DNA of 64,000 bases from Sulfopaludibacter sp963835555 (GCA_963835555.1 CAWIGC010000004.1:18060-82059); one strand, 5' to 3'. Positions 8,296 through 17,343 are shown, counted from the stretch's first letter. Translations and numbers: made by a program. Notes: a model not told the origin generated them from the letters alone.

Positions 8296-8682
8296 TTGGC
8301 ACGTAAGAAATCGCTGAACCTGACCGACGCCGAGCTTCGCCTGATGGACGTCATCTGGGAGAAAGGCTCCGCCACGGTCGGCGAGGTAGCCGAAACCCTT
8401 CCCAGGGAACTCGGCCTCGCTTACAACACCGTCCTTACCACTCTGCGCATCCTGGAAGAGAAAGGTTATCTGGAGCACACCAAGTCGAAAGAAGGCCGCG
8501 CCTTCGTGTACCGGGCCCTGGTGGGACGGAACGAAGCCGGGCGAAACGCCGTACGTTACCTGGTTAGCCGGTTTTTTCGCAACTCGCCCGAGTTGCTGGT
8601 CCTGAACCTTCTGGAAGATGAAAACCTGGACGCCAGGGAGTTGGCCCGCATTCGGGCGCTACTCGCGGAGGATGCGCAATGA
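8296..8682 (+). CDS. BlaI/MecI/CopY-family transcriptional repressor
   Basis: A 128-residue winged-helix repressor. LTDAELRLMDVIWEKGSATV and GLAYNTVLTTLRILEEKGYL (recognition helix region) and GRAFVYRALVGRNEAGRNAV are hallmarks of the BlaI/MecI family, in which the paired M56 metallopeptidase cleaves the repressor on signal. The start is TTG 8296 with GAGGAG six bases upstream. It overlaps the M56 gene by four bases (ATGA), as in typical blaI-blaR1 pairs. No beta-lactamase gene is next to it, so the regulated genes are more likely envelope functions in or near this operon than drug resistance. Confidence 0.9.
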   Translation: MARKKSLNLTDAELRLMDVIWEKGSATVGEVAETLPRELGLAYNTVLTTLRILEEKGYLEHTKSKEGRAFVYRALVGRNEAGRNAVRYLVSRFFRNSPELLVLNLLEDENLDARELARIRALLAEDAQ

Positions 8683-10271
8683 ACAGTCTCAACTCAGTCT
8701 CAGCCGCCATTCTGGGAGCGATACTGAACACCCTGTGGCAGGCGGCCGCCGCGACCGTGCTGGTGTGGTTGGCCTTGCGCTATACCGGGCTCACCGCCCG
8801 GGCGCGCCATCGAATCTGGTGGGGGTGGCTCGCCATCCTGCTAGTGCTGCCGGCGGCGCCCTCGCTGGTGCGCGCGGGGAAAAACCGGCAGCCGGCACTC
8901 ATCCAGCAGGCACGGGTGAGTCTGCCGGCCGCCGTTCCTCAAGCGGTTCTCACGGAAACACCGGCGCGGGTGCAGGTCAAAGCCAAACAGGGCCCGCTGA
9001 TCGCGCTGGGAATCTGGCTGGCGCTGGTTCTGCTGCAGGCCGGCCGCCTGGTCTGGAGCTTTCGTCATCTGCGGCGGCTGAAGAGAGAGGCCCAAAGGCC
9101 GGCGCGCGAACTATGCGAAAATTTCGATGCCTGGGTGATGGCCTGCGCGGTGCGTCGCCCGGTGCGCCTGCTGCTGTCCGGCCGCCTGACATCGCCCATG
9201 GCCGTAGGATTCCGCCAGCCTGCGGTGATTTTGCCTGAAGCACTGCTCGGCAAGTTGAGCGCGGACGATCTGGATCATGTAATCCTTCACGAACTGGCTC
9301 ACGTGGCCCGCCGCGACGATTGGAGCAACCTGGCGGGCCGTGTCGCTGCCGCCATCGTAGGTTGGCATCCCGCCGTGGCATGGGTACTGCGCCGCATCGA
9401 CCGCGAGCGCGAAATCGCCTGCGACGATTGGGTGGTGGCGGCCACCGGAGCGCCCCGCCCCTACGCCGCCAGCCTGGCGCGCCTGTTCGAACTGTGCTGG
9501 ACCAGGGATCGGGAAATGCTGGCCACCGGCATGGCCGGCCGCCGCTCGCAACTCGGCGACCGCATCGAGATGCTGGTGCGGCGCACCGGGGAGGCGGCGC
9601 ATCGCGGTTCGCTGGCCCGGGTCAGTTTCTGCACCGCGGTCTTGCTGACGCTGCTGGTGGCCGGCAGCCGCGCGCCCCGGTGGGTGGCTTTCGCCCAGGA
9701 CGCGCCGCTGCGTACCCTGGCACACCCCGCCGTGTTATTCGCCAATCCGCAGAGCTTTCTGTCCGCGCTGGTGGCCGCCGGGTACGGAGATCTGCCTGTG
9801 GACGATATCATCAACCTGAAGAACCAGGGCATCTCGGCCGATTTTCTGCGCGGCGTCAGCCAGGCGGGCTGGGGCAAGCTGAGCGTCCAGCAACTGATCG
9901 GTCTCCGCCAGCGCGGCGTTTCGCCCCAGTATCTTCACGATATCCACGAAGCGGGCATTCGCGACCTGAATATTCAGGGTGTGATCGATCTGCGCTCCCG
10001 CGGCGTGCAGCCGGAGTTCCCTCGCGAAATCCACGCGCTCGGCTTCGGGCCTTTTTCCGCCCAGCAGATCATGGATTTCGCCTCCCACGGCGTGCGGCTG
10101 GACCTGTTCCGCGCACTCAAGGAAGGCGGCTTTACGCAACTCGGCCCCAGCGAAATCTTCGATGCGCAGAACAGCGGGTTGCAGGCAGGCAACCTGCGAG
10201 AGGCAAAACAGTATGGCGCCAGTCTCAGCCTGAGCCAGATCATCAAGCTGAAGCGCGCGGGAGTAATCTGA
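8679..10271 (+). CDS. M56 (BlaR1-like) membrane metallopeptidase with C-terminal HGV-type repeats
   Basis: A polytopic membrane protease (530 residues). N-terminal helices (about 20-65 and 105-125) precede a cytoplasmic zinc protease domain with DDLDHVILHELAHVARRDDW, giving the HExxH zinc motif, and IDREREIACDDWVVAATGAP with the third ligand region. A further membrane helix follows (about 310-325). Unlike BlaR1 there is no penicillin-binding sensor; instead the extracytoplasmic C-terminus has about five tandem repeats of roughly 34 residues with a core like LRxxGVxxxFLRxxxxAGxx (for example LIGLRQRGVSPQYLHDIHEA). The same repeat family fills the next gene. The pairing with blaI suggests signal-dependent cleavage of that repressor. 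Confidence 0.88.
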   Translation: MNSLNSVSAAILGAILNTLWQAAAATVLVWLALRYTGLTARARHRIWWGWLAILLVLPAAPSLVRAGKNRQPALIQQARVSLPAAVPQAVLTETPARVQVKAKQGPLIALGIWLALVLLQAGRLVWSFRHLRRLKREAQRPARELCENFDAWVMACAVRRPVRLLLSGRLTSPMAVGFRQPAVILPEALLGKLSADDLDHVILHELAHVARRDDWSNLAGRVAAAIVGWHPAVAWVLRRIDREREIACDDWVVAATGAPRPYAASLARLFELCWTRDREMLATGMAGRRSQLGDRIEMLVRRTGEAAHRGSLARVSFCTAVLLTLLVAGSRAPRWVAFAQDAPLRTLAHPAVLFANPQSFLSALVAAGYGDLPVDDIINLKNQGISADFLRGVSQAGWGKLSVQQLIGLRQRGVSPQYLHDIHEAGIRDLNIQGVIDLRSRGVQPEFPREIHALGFGPFSAQQIMDFASHGVRLDLFRALKEGGFTQLGPSEIFDAQNSGLQAGNLREAKQYGASLSLSQIIKLKRAGVI

Positions 10272-11278
10272 TGGACAAATCGTCGATGCTCGTTTGGGGC
10301 GGCGTGATTCTCGCCGTGATGATCGGAATCGGACAGGAGTCCGAGCAATCCTGGAAGCTGCGGCCGAACGGCGGGTCGGATTCGGTGCAATTTACCATTC
10401 ACCGATTCAAGCCGGGCAACACCTGGACCTGGAGCGATGAAGTGCCGCTCTCGCGCTTTCACAATCTCCCGGCCAACACCCTGGCGCACGGAGGCCGCGC
10501 GGAATTCGAATACGTCACCGACGCCGGCAAACTCCTCTGCAAGGGGACCTTTTCCTTCCACAGCGGCGCCGGCTCCTTCACCTTCGTGACCAACCCGGAA
10601 TTCGCCGGTGAACTTCGGAACCTGGGATACAGCTCGCCCAGCCAGGAACAGGCCTTCGATATGTTGATGTCCAACGTCTCGCTGGAATACGCGCGCGCCG
10701 TGCGCGACGCCGGCCTGAATGCGTCCACCGGGCAACTGCTGGACCTCCGCCATCACGGCGTCAACGCCGAATTCCTGCGCGACTTGAAAAACGAGGGCTT
10801 CGACTTTACCGCGGCCGACGTCATCCAGTTGCGCGATCATGGCGTGAATACCGATTTCCTCCGCGACCTCAAGCGCGCGGACTACGACCTGACCGCCGGC
10901 CAGATTGTCCAACTGCGCGATCACGGCGTGGACGCCGGATTTGTGCGCGATTTGAAGAGTCTCGGCCTGCATCCGCACGCGTCCGATATCGTGCGTCTCC
11001 GGGACCACGGAGTCCCCGCCGATTATCTCGGAGATCTGCAGACCGCCGGCTATAGCGCATTGGCCGCCGACCAGATCATCGCCCTGCGTGACCATGGAGT
11101 GCCGGCAAATTTCATTCAGCAGGCGCGCGACTTGGGCTACAAATTCACCGCCCAGGAGCTGATTGGCCTCCATGATCACGGAGTTTCGGCCGACTACCTG
11201 AAGACGTTGAAGGAATCCGGCATCCGTCCCCTGACTGCCGAACAGATCCAAAAACTCCGCGAGCACGGCGTGGAATAA
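10271..11278 (+). CDS. secreted/anchored protein made of LRDHGV repeats
   Basis: A 335-residue protein starting at ATG 10271, overlapping the M56 stop by one base. It has an N-terminal hydrophobic segment (MLVWGGVILAVMIGIG, likely anchor or signal), a beta-rich domain of about 130 residues with no family I recognise, and then six to seven tandem repeats of about 33-34 residues. The repeat core is LRDHGVxxxFLRDLKxxGxx, as in VIQLRDHGVNTDFLRDLKRA and IVRLRDHGVPADYLGDLQTA. The same repeat type ends the M56 peptidase, so the two proteins may interact through their extracytoplasmic repeats or have arisen by domain duplication. The function is unknown; as third gene of the blaI operon it is a likely sensor or effector partner. 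Confidence 0.8.
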   Translation: MDKSSMLVWGGVILAVMIGIGQESEQSWKLRPNGGSDSVQFTIHRFKPGNTWTWSDEVPLSRFHNLPANTLAHGGRAEFEYVTDAGKLLCKGTFSFHSGAGSFTFVTNPEFAGELRNLGYSSPSQEQAFDMLMSNVSLEYARAVRDAGLNASTGQLLDLRHHGVNAEFLRDLKNEGFDFTAADVIQLRDHGVNTDFLRDLKRADYDLTAGQIVQLRDHGVDAGFVRDLKSLGLHPHASDIVRLRDHGVPADYLGDLQTAGYSALAADQIIALRDHGVPANFIQQARDLGYKFTAQELIGLHDHGVSADYLKTLKESGIRPLTAEQIQKLREHGVE

Positions 11279-11290
11279 ACCGGCCGCCGC

Positions 11291-13237
11291 CTACTTCTCG
11301 TGGACGTCTTCCAGATAGGTGTAGCCGTGCAGGCCCTCTTCGTAAAACTTCAGCAGGGAGCCCGATTCTTCGTAGGTGAGCCGCCCCTCGCGCAGGGCCG
11401 CTTCCACATCGCGCCGCAGCATCTGCACCAGGCTGTCGCTGGAGAACTGCACGTAGTTCAATACCTCGCGCACCGTGTCGCCTTTGATGACCGAATCCAG
11501 AATCACTTCTCCGGTAGGGCCCAGTCGCACGTGAACGGCATTGGTGTCGCCGAACAGATTGTGCAGGTCGCCTAGAATCTCCTGGTAGGCGCCCAGCAGG
11601 AAGGTGCCCAGATAATAATCGCCGCCGTCGAAAGAATGCAGCAGGAGCGTCTTCTTCACATCGCGCCGGTCGATAAACGCGTCCACCTTGCCGTCGGAAT
11701 CGCAGGTGATGTCGCCCAGCACCGCGGGATGCGTGGGCTCCTCGCCCAGGCGATGGATGGGCATAATTGGAAACAGTTGCTTGATGGCCCAACTGTCCGG
11801 CATACTCTGAAACAGCGAGAAGTTGCAGAAGTAGGTGTCGGAGAGCATGGCGTCGATCCCCTCCAGTTCTTCGGGAAAATAGTCGAGGTCTCGCGCCTGC
11901 TTCTGAATCTTGCGGAGGATCCCCCAGTACAGGTTTTCGGCGATGCAGCGCTGCTCCAGGGAAAGGTAGCCCAGGCTGAACAGGTTCAGACCCTGGTCGA
12001 GCGCCTGCTGCGCGTCGTGGTAGCTTTCCAGCAGGTTCTTGGCGGACAACGACCGGTAGGTTTCCTGCAGATCGATCAGCGGCTGCTCGGCGTCCGGAGG
12101 CGGTTCGCCGGGAAGTTCGGATTCGCCCATTCCGGCCACGCCCAGAACGTTGAACACCAGCACGCTGTGGTACGCCGCGATGGCCCTTCCGCTCTCGGTC
12201 ACGATGGTCGGATGCGCCACGCCCACTTCGTCGCACACGTTCTGCACGTGGTAGATCACATCGTTGGCGTATTCCTGCAACGTATAGTTGACGCTGGATT
12301 CGAAGTCCGTCTGCGAGCCGTCGTAGTCGATACCCAGGCCGCCGCCCACGTCCAGGTACTTCAACCCCGCGCCGGCGCGCGCCAGATCGACATACACGCG
12401 CACGGCTTCATTCACCGCGCCTTTGATCTGGCGGATATTGGTGATCTGGCTGCCCAGATGGAAGTGCAGCAGGTTCAGGCAGTCGGACATGCCGAGGTCC
12501 TTCAGTTCCTGCAGCGCGCGCATGGCTTCGGTTACCGACAGGCCAAACTTGGACCGGAACCCGCCCGAAGATTTCCAGCGGCCCGAACCCCGGCTCGCCA
12601 GCTTGACCCGCAGGCCGATCATCGGGCGCACACCCGCGCGCGCGCTGTACTTCAAAATAAGGTGCAGTTCGGTGTATTTCTCCACCACCGGGATGATATG
12701 GCGGCCCACCTTCTGCGCCAGCATCGCCATCTCGATGTACTCGTCGTCCTTGAAGCCGTTGCAGATGATCGGCGTTTCGTTATCCGCCAGGGCCATCACG
12801 GCCATCAGTTCGGGTTTGGAGCCGGCCTCCAAACCGAATTTGAAGGGTTTGCCGAACTCCAGAACCTCTTCTACCACCTGCCGCTGCTGGTTGACTTTGA
12901 TGGGATACACGCAGCAGTAGTTGCCCTGGTAATGGTGCTCGGCAATGGCCGTGTCGAAGGCGCTGTGCAGTTCCCCCAGGCGGTGCTTGAGAATATCGGC
13001 GAAGCGGATCAGAATAGGCAGATCGATGCCGCGGAGTACCAGCGTATCCACCAGCTCTTTGAGGTCGATCGAACGGGCGGCCTCTTTCTCCGGGTGCACG
13101 CGCACATGCCCGTTCTCGCCGACCGAAAAATAGCCTTTGCCCCAACTGGCGACATCGTAGAAGTCGCTGGCGACTGACGGGGTCCACCGTTCCGTAGGCT
13201 CGACTACGACCGAGCTCTTGCGGCCATTTTTTTCCAA
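11291..13237 (-). CDS. speA: biosynthetic arginine decarboxylase
   Basis: A PLP enzyme converting arginine to agmatine, the first step of polyamine synthesis. The 648-residue length and order fit SpeA: WSVxxS-equivalent start (ASDFYDVASWGKGYFSVGEN), the PLP-binding lysine in YCCVYPIKVNQQRQVVEEVL, the HFHLGSQITNIRQIK segment, the phosphate-binding YLDVGGGLGIDYDGSQ, and TIVTESGRAIAAYHSVLVFN. The C-terminal part contains FCNFSLFQSMPDSWAIKQLF and the active-site Cys region of fold III decarboxylases. It is a single gene convergent with the HGV-repeat gene, 12 bp apart. No agmatine-processing gene is nearby. Confidence 0.95.
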   Translation of the reverse strand: MEKNGRKSSVVVEPTERWTPSVASDFYDVASWGKGYFSVGENGHVRVHPEKEAARSIDLKELVDTLVLRGIDLPILIRFADILKHRLGELHSAFDTAIAEHHYQGNYCCVYPIKVNQQRQVVEEVLEFGKPFKFGLEAGSKPELMAVMALADNETPIICNGFKDDEYIEMAMLAQKVGRHIIPVVEKYTELHLILKYSARAGVRPMIGLRVKLASRGSGRWKSSGGFRSKFGLSVTEAMRALQELKDLGMSDCLNLLHFHLGSQITNIRQIKGAVNEAVRVYVDLARAGAGLKYLDVGGGLGIDYDGSQTDFESSVNYTLQEYANDVIYHVQNVCDEVGVAHPTIVTESGRAIAAYHSVLVFNVLGVAGMGESELPGEPPPDAEQPLIDLQETYRSLSAKNLLESYHDAQQALDQGLNLFSLGYLSLEQRCIAENLYWGILRKIQKQARDLDYFPEELEGIDAMLSDTYFCNFSLFQSMPDSWAIKQLFPIMPIHRLGEEPTHPAVLGDITCDSDGKVDAFIDRRDVKKTLLLHSFDGGDYYLGTFLLGAYQEILGDLHNLFGDTNAVHVRLGPTGEVILDSVIKGDTVREVLNYVQFSSDSLVQMLRRDVEAALREGRLTYEESGSLLKFYEEGLHGYTYLEDVHEK

Positions 13238-13309
13238 CGCGCTTCTCCTTACTGACGGGCTAAACTTTCAGTTTCCTTCGAAATGCCGGAAGGGGCAAGG
13301 AAAAATTGA

Positions 13310-13564
13310 TTACGAAGGGTTAACGGACCCTATGACAACCCAGTCCACTCTTCGATCTCCACAGCGGCGGCCCAGCAGAGCCTCAACCTCCCGGATCGTA
13401 AACCGAAGCTGCCCCACTGAGAACTCCAGGTTGGAAGGGATCGCGAGCCGGTGCTGGCCGATGGTCATAAACTGATGGCGCGTGCCGGAATAGGGGCCGG
13501 TAAATCCCAACCTGACCAGCCGCCTGACAAAATCCGCCCGCTTACAGGGTGTCCACCGGCTCAA
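13310..13564 (-). CDS. hicA: HicA-like toxin (mRNA interferase)
   Basis: A small (84-residue) protein of the HicA/YcfA double-stranded RNA-binding fold: SRWTPCKRADFVRRLVRLGF, then TGPYSGTRHQFMTIGQHRLA carrying the catalytic-type His, then a C-terminal helix (TIREVEALLG). HicA toxins cleave mRNA. The TTG at 13564 is preferred over ATG 13579 because GGGGAG lies seven bases upstream and the N-terminus then aligns with the usual M-S-R-x-T-P-C start. It overlaps the end of the upstream hicB-like gene. The C-terminal residues (CGDRRVDWVVIGSVNPS) are an unusual extension. Confidence 0.75.
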   Translation of the reverse strand: MSRWTPCKRADFVRRLVRLGFTGPYSGTRHQFMTIGQHRLAIPSNLEFSVGQLRFTIREVEALLGRRCGDRRVDWVVIGSVNPS

Positions 13565-13814
13565 GTGTCGGCTCCCCATTCAGATCGATATCATTAATCA
13601 CGGGAAGCCGGTGGCGAAGCTTGAGCCCGAGCAGGAGCCATTCCTCCAGCGTGGATCTCAGTTCCCGCTCACAACCGGGCAGTGTTGACGCCAGCGCCAC
13701 GACACCCGGGCAGGCGGGGATGCGAGCCGCGAACGTTCCGTCGTCCAGCTTGTCGTTCTCTGCCTGTTCCAAGGCCTGCTGCACATACTCCGTCAAAATG
13801 TATCGCCGGTCCAC
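13542..13814 (-). CDS. hicB: HicB-like antitoxin
   Basis: Ninety residues from GTG 13814 (AGAGG upstream). The N-terminus RRYILTEYVQQALEQAENDK and the core GTFAARIPACPGVVALASTL plus CERELRSTLEEWLLLGLKLR match the partial RNase H-like fold of HicB antitoxins, which bind and mask HicA. No C-terminal DNA-binding domain is seen, so autoregulation may rely on another protein or be absent. It is first in the pair and overlaps hicA by 23 bp, so the order is hicB-hicA, the reverse of the classic hicAB order. It is divergent from the SUF operon. Confidence 0.75.
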   Translation of the reverse strand: MDRRYILTEYVQQALEQAENDKLDDGTFAARIPACPGVVALASTLPGCERELRSTLEEWLLLGLKLRHRLPVINDIDLNGEPTLEPVDTL

Positions 13815-13905
13815 ACTGCACCTCTACCTGCGATGATATCAGGCCATCGTTCGCCCCGCGTCTGCACCCTTTCACCCCGCTTCCGCATCCATTAAATACG
13901 CAATC

Positions 13906-13934
13906 TTGACTAAAAAGTACGGATTAGCTAATCT
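13906..13934 (+). promoter_or_regulatory. SUF operon promoter with Rrf2-type operator-like dyad
   Basis: TTGACT (13906-13911), a 17-bp spacer and TAATCT (13929-13934) form a good sigma-70 promoter about 34 bp before the sufB start. Over the -35 lies TTGACTAAAAAGTAC, a dyad of the form GACT-N4-AGTa that resembles the IscR/Rrf2 type 1 site (half-sites GACT and AGTC). Since an Rrf2 regulator with candidate cluster cysteines ends this operon, negative feedback on the promoter is likely. The operator is inferred from sequence resemblance. Confidence 0.55.
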
Positions 13935-13967
13935 GATGACAGAAGAACAGCTTAGGAGCAAGTTCAG

Positions 13968-15416
13968 GTGAGCGATTCCACCAACACCATCGAGACCTTT
14001 GCGAATCAGGAGTATAAGTGGGGATTCGTCACGGATATCGAATCCGAATCCATCCCACGGGGCCTGAGCGAAGACGTCATCCGGCTCATTTCCGCCAAGA
14101 AACAGGAACCGGAGTGGCTCCTGGAATGGCGCCTGAAGGCCTACCGCCATTGGCTCACCATGACGGAGCCCACGTGGGCAAACATCCACTACCCGAAGAT
14201 CGACTACAACGACATCATTTATTACGCCGCGCCCAAGAAAAAGGGCGATGGCCCCAAGAGCCTCGACGATGTCGATCCGGAACTGCTCAAGACTTACGAA
14301 AAGCTCGGCATTCCGCTCCAGGAGCGGGCGATTCTGGCGGGCGTGGCCGTCGATGCGGTATTCGACAGCGTCTCGGTCGCGACCACATTCAAGGCGAAAC
14401 TGGCCGATCTCGGGATCATCTTCGGTTCCTTCTCCGAGGCCGTCCGCGAGCACCCCGACCTCGTCCGAAAGTATCTGGGCTCGGTAGTCCCCACATCGGA
14501 CAACTTCTTCGCCGCGCTGAATTCGGCCGTCTTTAGCGATGGTTCCTTCTGCTATGTGCCCAAGGGCGTGCGCTGCCCCATGGAACTATCCACCTATTTC
14601 CGCATTAATGCCAAGGACACCGGCCAGTTCGAGCGCACCCTGATCGTGGCTGATGAAGGCGCGTATGTGAGTTATCTGGAAGGCTGCACGGCCCCCATGC
14701 GCGACACCAATCAGTTGCATGCGGCGGTGGTCGAGCTGGTGGCGCTGGATAACGCCCAGATCAAATATTCCACGGTGCAGAACTGGTATCCCGGCGATAA
14801 AGAAGGCAAGGGCGGAATCTACAACTTCGTGACCAAGCGCGGCGCCTGCCGCGGCGTGAATTCGAAGATTTCGTGGACGCAGGTGGAAACCGGATCCGCC
14901 ATCACGTGGAAGTATCCAAGCTGCCTGCTGATTGGCGACAACTCCGTGGGCGAATTCTACTCCGTGGCCCTGACCAATAACTGGCAGCAGGCCGATACGG
15001 GCACCAAGATGATCCACATCGGGAAGAACACCACTTCCACGATCGTCTCCAAGGGCATCTCGGCGGGACATGGACAGAATACCTATCGCGGCGGCGTGAA
15101 GATGCTGAAGTCCGCCACCGGCGCGCGCAACTATTCGCAGTGCGATTCGCTGCTGTTGGGCGATCAATGCGGCGCGCACACGTTCCCGTACCTGGAAGTG
15201 AAGAACACGTCGTCGCAGGTGGAGCATGAGGCGTCCACCAGCAAGATCGGCGAAGACCAGATTTTCTACTGCCGGCAGCGCGGCATCTCCACCGAAGACG
15301 CGGTCTCGATGATCGTGCATGGCTTCTGTAAGGAAGTGTTCCGCGAGTTGCCCATGGAGTTTGCCGTGGAAGCACAAAAGCTGCTGGGCGTCAGTTTGGA
15401 AGGAAGCGTCGGGTAA
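13968..15416 (+). CDS. sufB: Fe-S cluster assembly scaffold SufB
   Basis: A 482-residue scaffold subunit of the SufBCD complex on which Fe-S clusters are built. It has the N-terminal YKWGFVTDIESESIPRGLSE, then FCYVPKGVRCPMELSTYFRI, YLEGCTAPMRDTNQLHAAVV, and a beta-helix with AHTFPYLEVKNTSSQVEHEA and EDQIFYCRQRGISTEDAVSM, where the cysteine is the conserved SufB C-terminal Cys. Length is normal. Start GTG 13968 has AGGAG nine bases upstream. It leads the operon sufB-C-D-S-U-T-rrf2. Confidence 0.97.
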   Translation: MSDSTNTIETFANQEYKWGFVTDIESESIPRGLSEDVIRLISAKKQEPEWLLEWRLKAYRHWLTMTEPTWANIHYPKIDYNDIIYYAAPKKKGDGPKSLDDVDPELLKTYEKLGIPLQERAILAGVAVDAVFDSVSVATTFKAKLADLGIIFGSFSEAVREHPDLVRKYLGSVVPTSDNFFAALNSAVFSDGSFCYVPKGVRCPMELSTYFRINAKDTGQFERTLIVADEGAYVSYLEGCTAPMRDTNQLHAAVVELVALDNAQIKYSTVQNWYPGDKEGKGGIYNFVTKRGACRGVNSKISWTQVETGSAITWKYPSCLLIGDNSVGEFYSVALTNNWQQADTGTKMIHIGKNTTSTIVSKGISAGHGQNTYRGGVKMLKSATGARNYSQCDSLLLGDQCGAHTFPYLEVKNTSSQVEHEASTSKIGEDQIFYCRQRGISTEDAVSMIVHGFCKEVFRELPMEFAVEAQKLLGVSLEGSVG

Positions 15417-15437
15417 GACAGGCCTCCCGGCCTGTCT
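15416..15437 (+). other. hairpin between sufB and sufC
   Basis: Immediately after the sufB stop, AGACAGGC / GCCTGTCT form a perfect 8-bp stem with loop CTCCCG. No T run follows, so it is not a simple terminator; in this position it could stabilise the sufB end of the mRNA or mark a processing point that tunes sufB versus sufC levels. Confidence 0.5.
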
Positions 15438-15453
15438 CAGGAAAGTGATCGGA

Positions 15454-16227
15454 ATGGCATTACTTGAAATCAAAGATCTGCACGCCAAAGTTGGCGATCG
15501 TGAAATTCTGAAGGGCATCTCGCTCACCATCAATCCGGGTGAAGTGCACGCGATTATGGGACCGAACGGTTCCGGCAAGAGCACACTGGCCCAAGTGCTG
15601 AGCGGACGCGAACTGTACGTGGTGACCGGCGGTCAGGTCATCTATCAGGGCAAGGACCTGCTCGAAATGTCGCCGGAAGACCGCGCGCGGGCGGGCATAT
15701 TCCTGGCGTTCCAATATCCGGTGGAAATTCCCGGCGTCAGCAATATGTACTTCCTGAAAGCCGCGCTGAACACCATCCGCAAAGCCCAGGGGCTGGAAGA
15801 ATTGGACGCCATCGATTTCCTGAATCTGGTGCGCGAGAAGATGAAGCTCATGGAGATGGACCAGGCGCTGCTGAACCGTCCCGTGAACACCGGCTTCTCC
15901 GGCGGGGAAAAGAAGCGCAACGAGATTTTCCAGATGGCCGTGCTGGAACCGAGACTGGCTATTCTGGACGAGACCGATTCCGGCCTCGATATTGACGCGC
16001 TCCGTGCCGTGGCGGGCGGCGTGAACGCCCTGCGCAGCCCCGAGCGGTCGATGATCGTCGTGACGCACTATCAGCGCCTGCTGAATTACATCGTTCCGGA
16101 CTTCGTCCATGTGCTGTCGCAGGGCCGCATCGTCAAATCGGGCGGCAAGGAATTGGCGCTCGAGTTGGAAGAGAGCGGATACGCCGGTCTGGGCATCGAA
16201 GACGATGAAGAGGTCGCCGCGGTATGA
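15454..16227 (+). CDS. sufC: SUF system ATPase SufC
   Basis: An ABC-type soluble ATPase (257 residues) that powers SufBCD. Walker A is GPNGSGKST, the signature is FSGGEKKRNEIFQMAVLEPR, and Walker B is LAILDETDSGLDIDALRAVA, followed by the switch His region VVTHYQRLLNYIVPDFVH. The start ATG at 15454 (GATCGG upstream) is used since the longer frame upstream encodes unrelated sequence overlapping sufB. It overlaps sufD by four bases. Confidence 0.97.
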   Translation: MALLEIKDLHAKVGDREILKGISLTINPGEVHAIMGPNGSGKSTLAQVLSGRELYVVTGGQVIYQGKDLLEMSPEDRARAGIFLAFQYPVEIPGVSNMYFLKAALNTIRKAQGLEELDAIDFLNLVREKMKLMEMDQALLNRPVNTGFSGGEKKRNEIFQMAVLEPRLAILDETDSGLDIDALRAVAGGVNALRSPERSMIVVTHYQRLLNYIVPDFVHVLSQGRIVKSGGKELALELEESGYAGLGIEDDEEVAAV

Positions 16228-17343
16228 CGGCGGTATCCGAACTGACCGGCGCGTGGCTGGCTGACTTCGCCAGGCTTCCCGTGGCGGAGCCGTGGCTGAA
16301 AGAGCTTCGCGAGCGCGCCTTTGCGCGATTCGCCGAACTTGGATTCCCCACCACGCATGACGAAGAATGGCGTTTTACCAATGTCGCGCCCATCGCCCGC
16401 AGCAGTTTTCGCAGCGTCGCCGGCAGCGCGTCAACGGCTCTTCCGGAAGACCACCTGGGCCGCTATGCTTCCTTCGAAGAAAACGCCTTCATCGCCCTCA
16501 ACACCGCGTTTCTCGGCAATGTGACGGTCCGGCGCATTCCCGCGGGCACGGTCCTCGAAGAGCCCATCGAAATCACCTACGAAACGCTGGAAGGCACTGC
16601 CGCTCATCCGCGCACGCTCATTCTGGTGGGCGCCAACGCCCAGTGCTCCATCGTAGAGACCTATAGAGGGACCGGCGCCTACTTCACCAACGCGGTTACC
16701 GAAATCGTGCTCGGTGAGAACGCCGTGGTGGATCATTACAAGGTCCAGCGCGAATCGCTGGACGCGTTCCACGTGGCCACCATGCAGGTACAGGTGGGCC
16801 GCAGCGCGAATTTCAGTTCGCATTCCATCGCCCTGGGCGGAGCGCTGGTGCGCAACGATGCCAACGCCGTGCTCTCCGAAGGCTCCCACGCCACGCTCAA
16901 CGGCCTGTACATCGTCAACGGCGCCCAGCACGTGGATAATCACACCGTGATCGATCACGCCAAGCCGCACGCCACCAGCCACGAGTTGTACAAGGGCATT
17001 CTGGACGGCACGGCGGCCGCCGTCTTCAATGGCCGCATCCTCGTGCGCAAAGACGCGCAGAAGACCGATTCCAAGCAGACCAATAAAAACCTGGTGCTCA
17101 GCGATAACGCCGTGATCCACACCAAGCCGGAGCTGCAGATTCTCGCCGACGACGTGCGCTGTACCCACGGAGCCACGATCGGTCAGTTGGATGCCGAATC
17201 CATGTTCTATCTGCAATCGCGCGGCATCGGTAAGAATGAGGCGCGGGCGTTGTTGACGCATGCCTTCGCGCAGGACATCATCGACCGGGTCAAAGTGCAG
17301 TCCGTCAAGGATGACCTGGAACGCTTTCTCAGCGAGAAACTCC

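Noticed and set aside
8296..10271. Beta-lactam resistance operon
   Set aside because: The M56 protein has no penicillin-binding sensor domain and no beta-lactamase gene follows; it is a general BlaI-M56 pair.
11636..13177. 513-codon plus-strand open frame
   Set aside because: It is antisense to the clearly conserved speA gene and has no recognisable domain.
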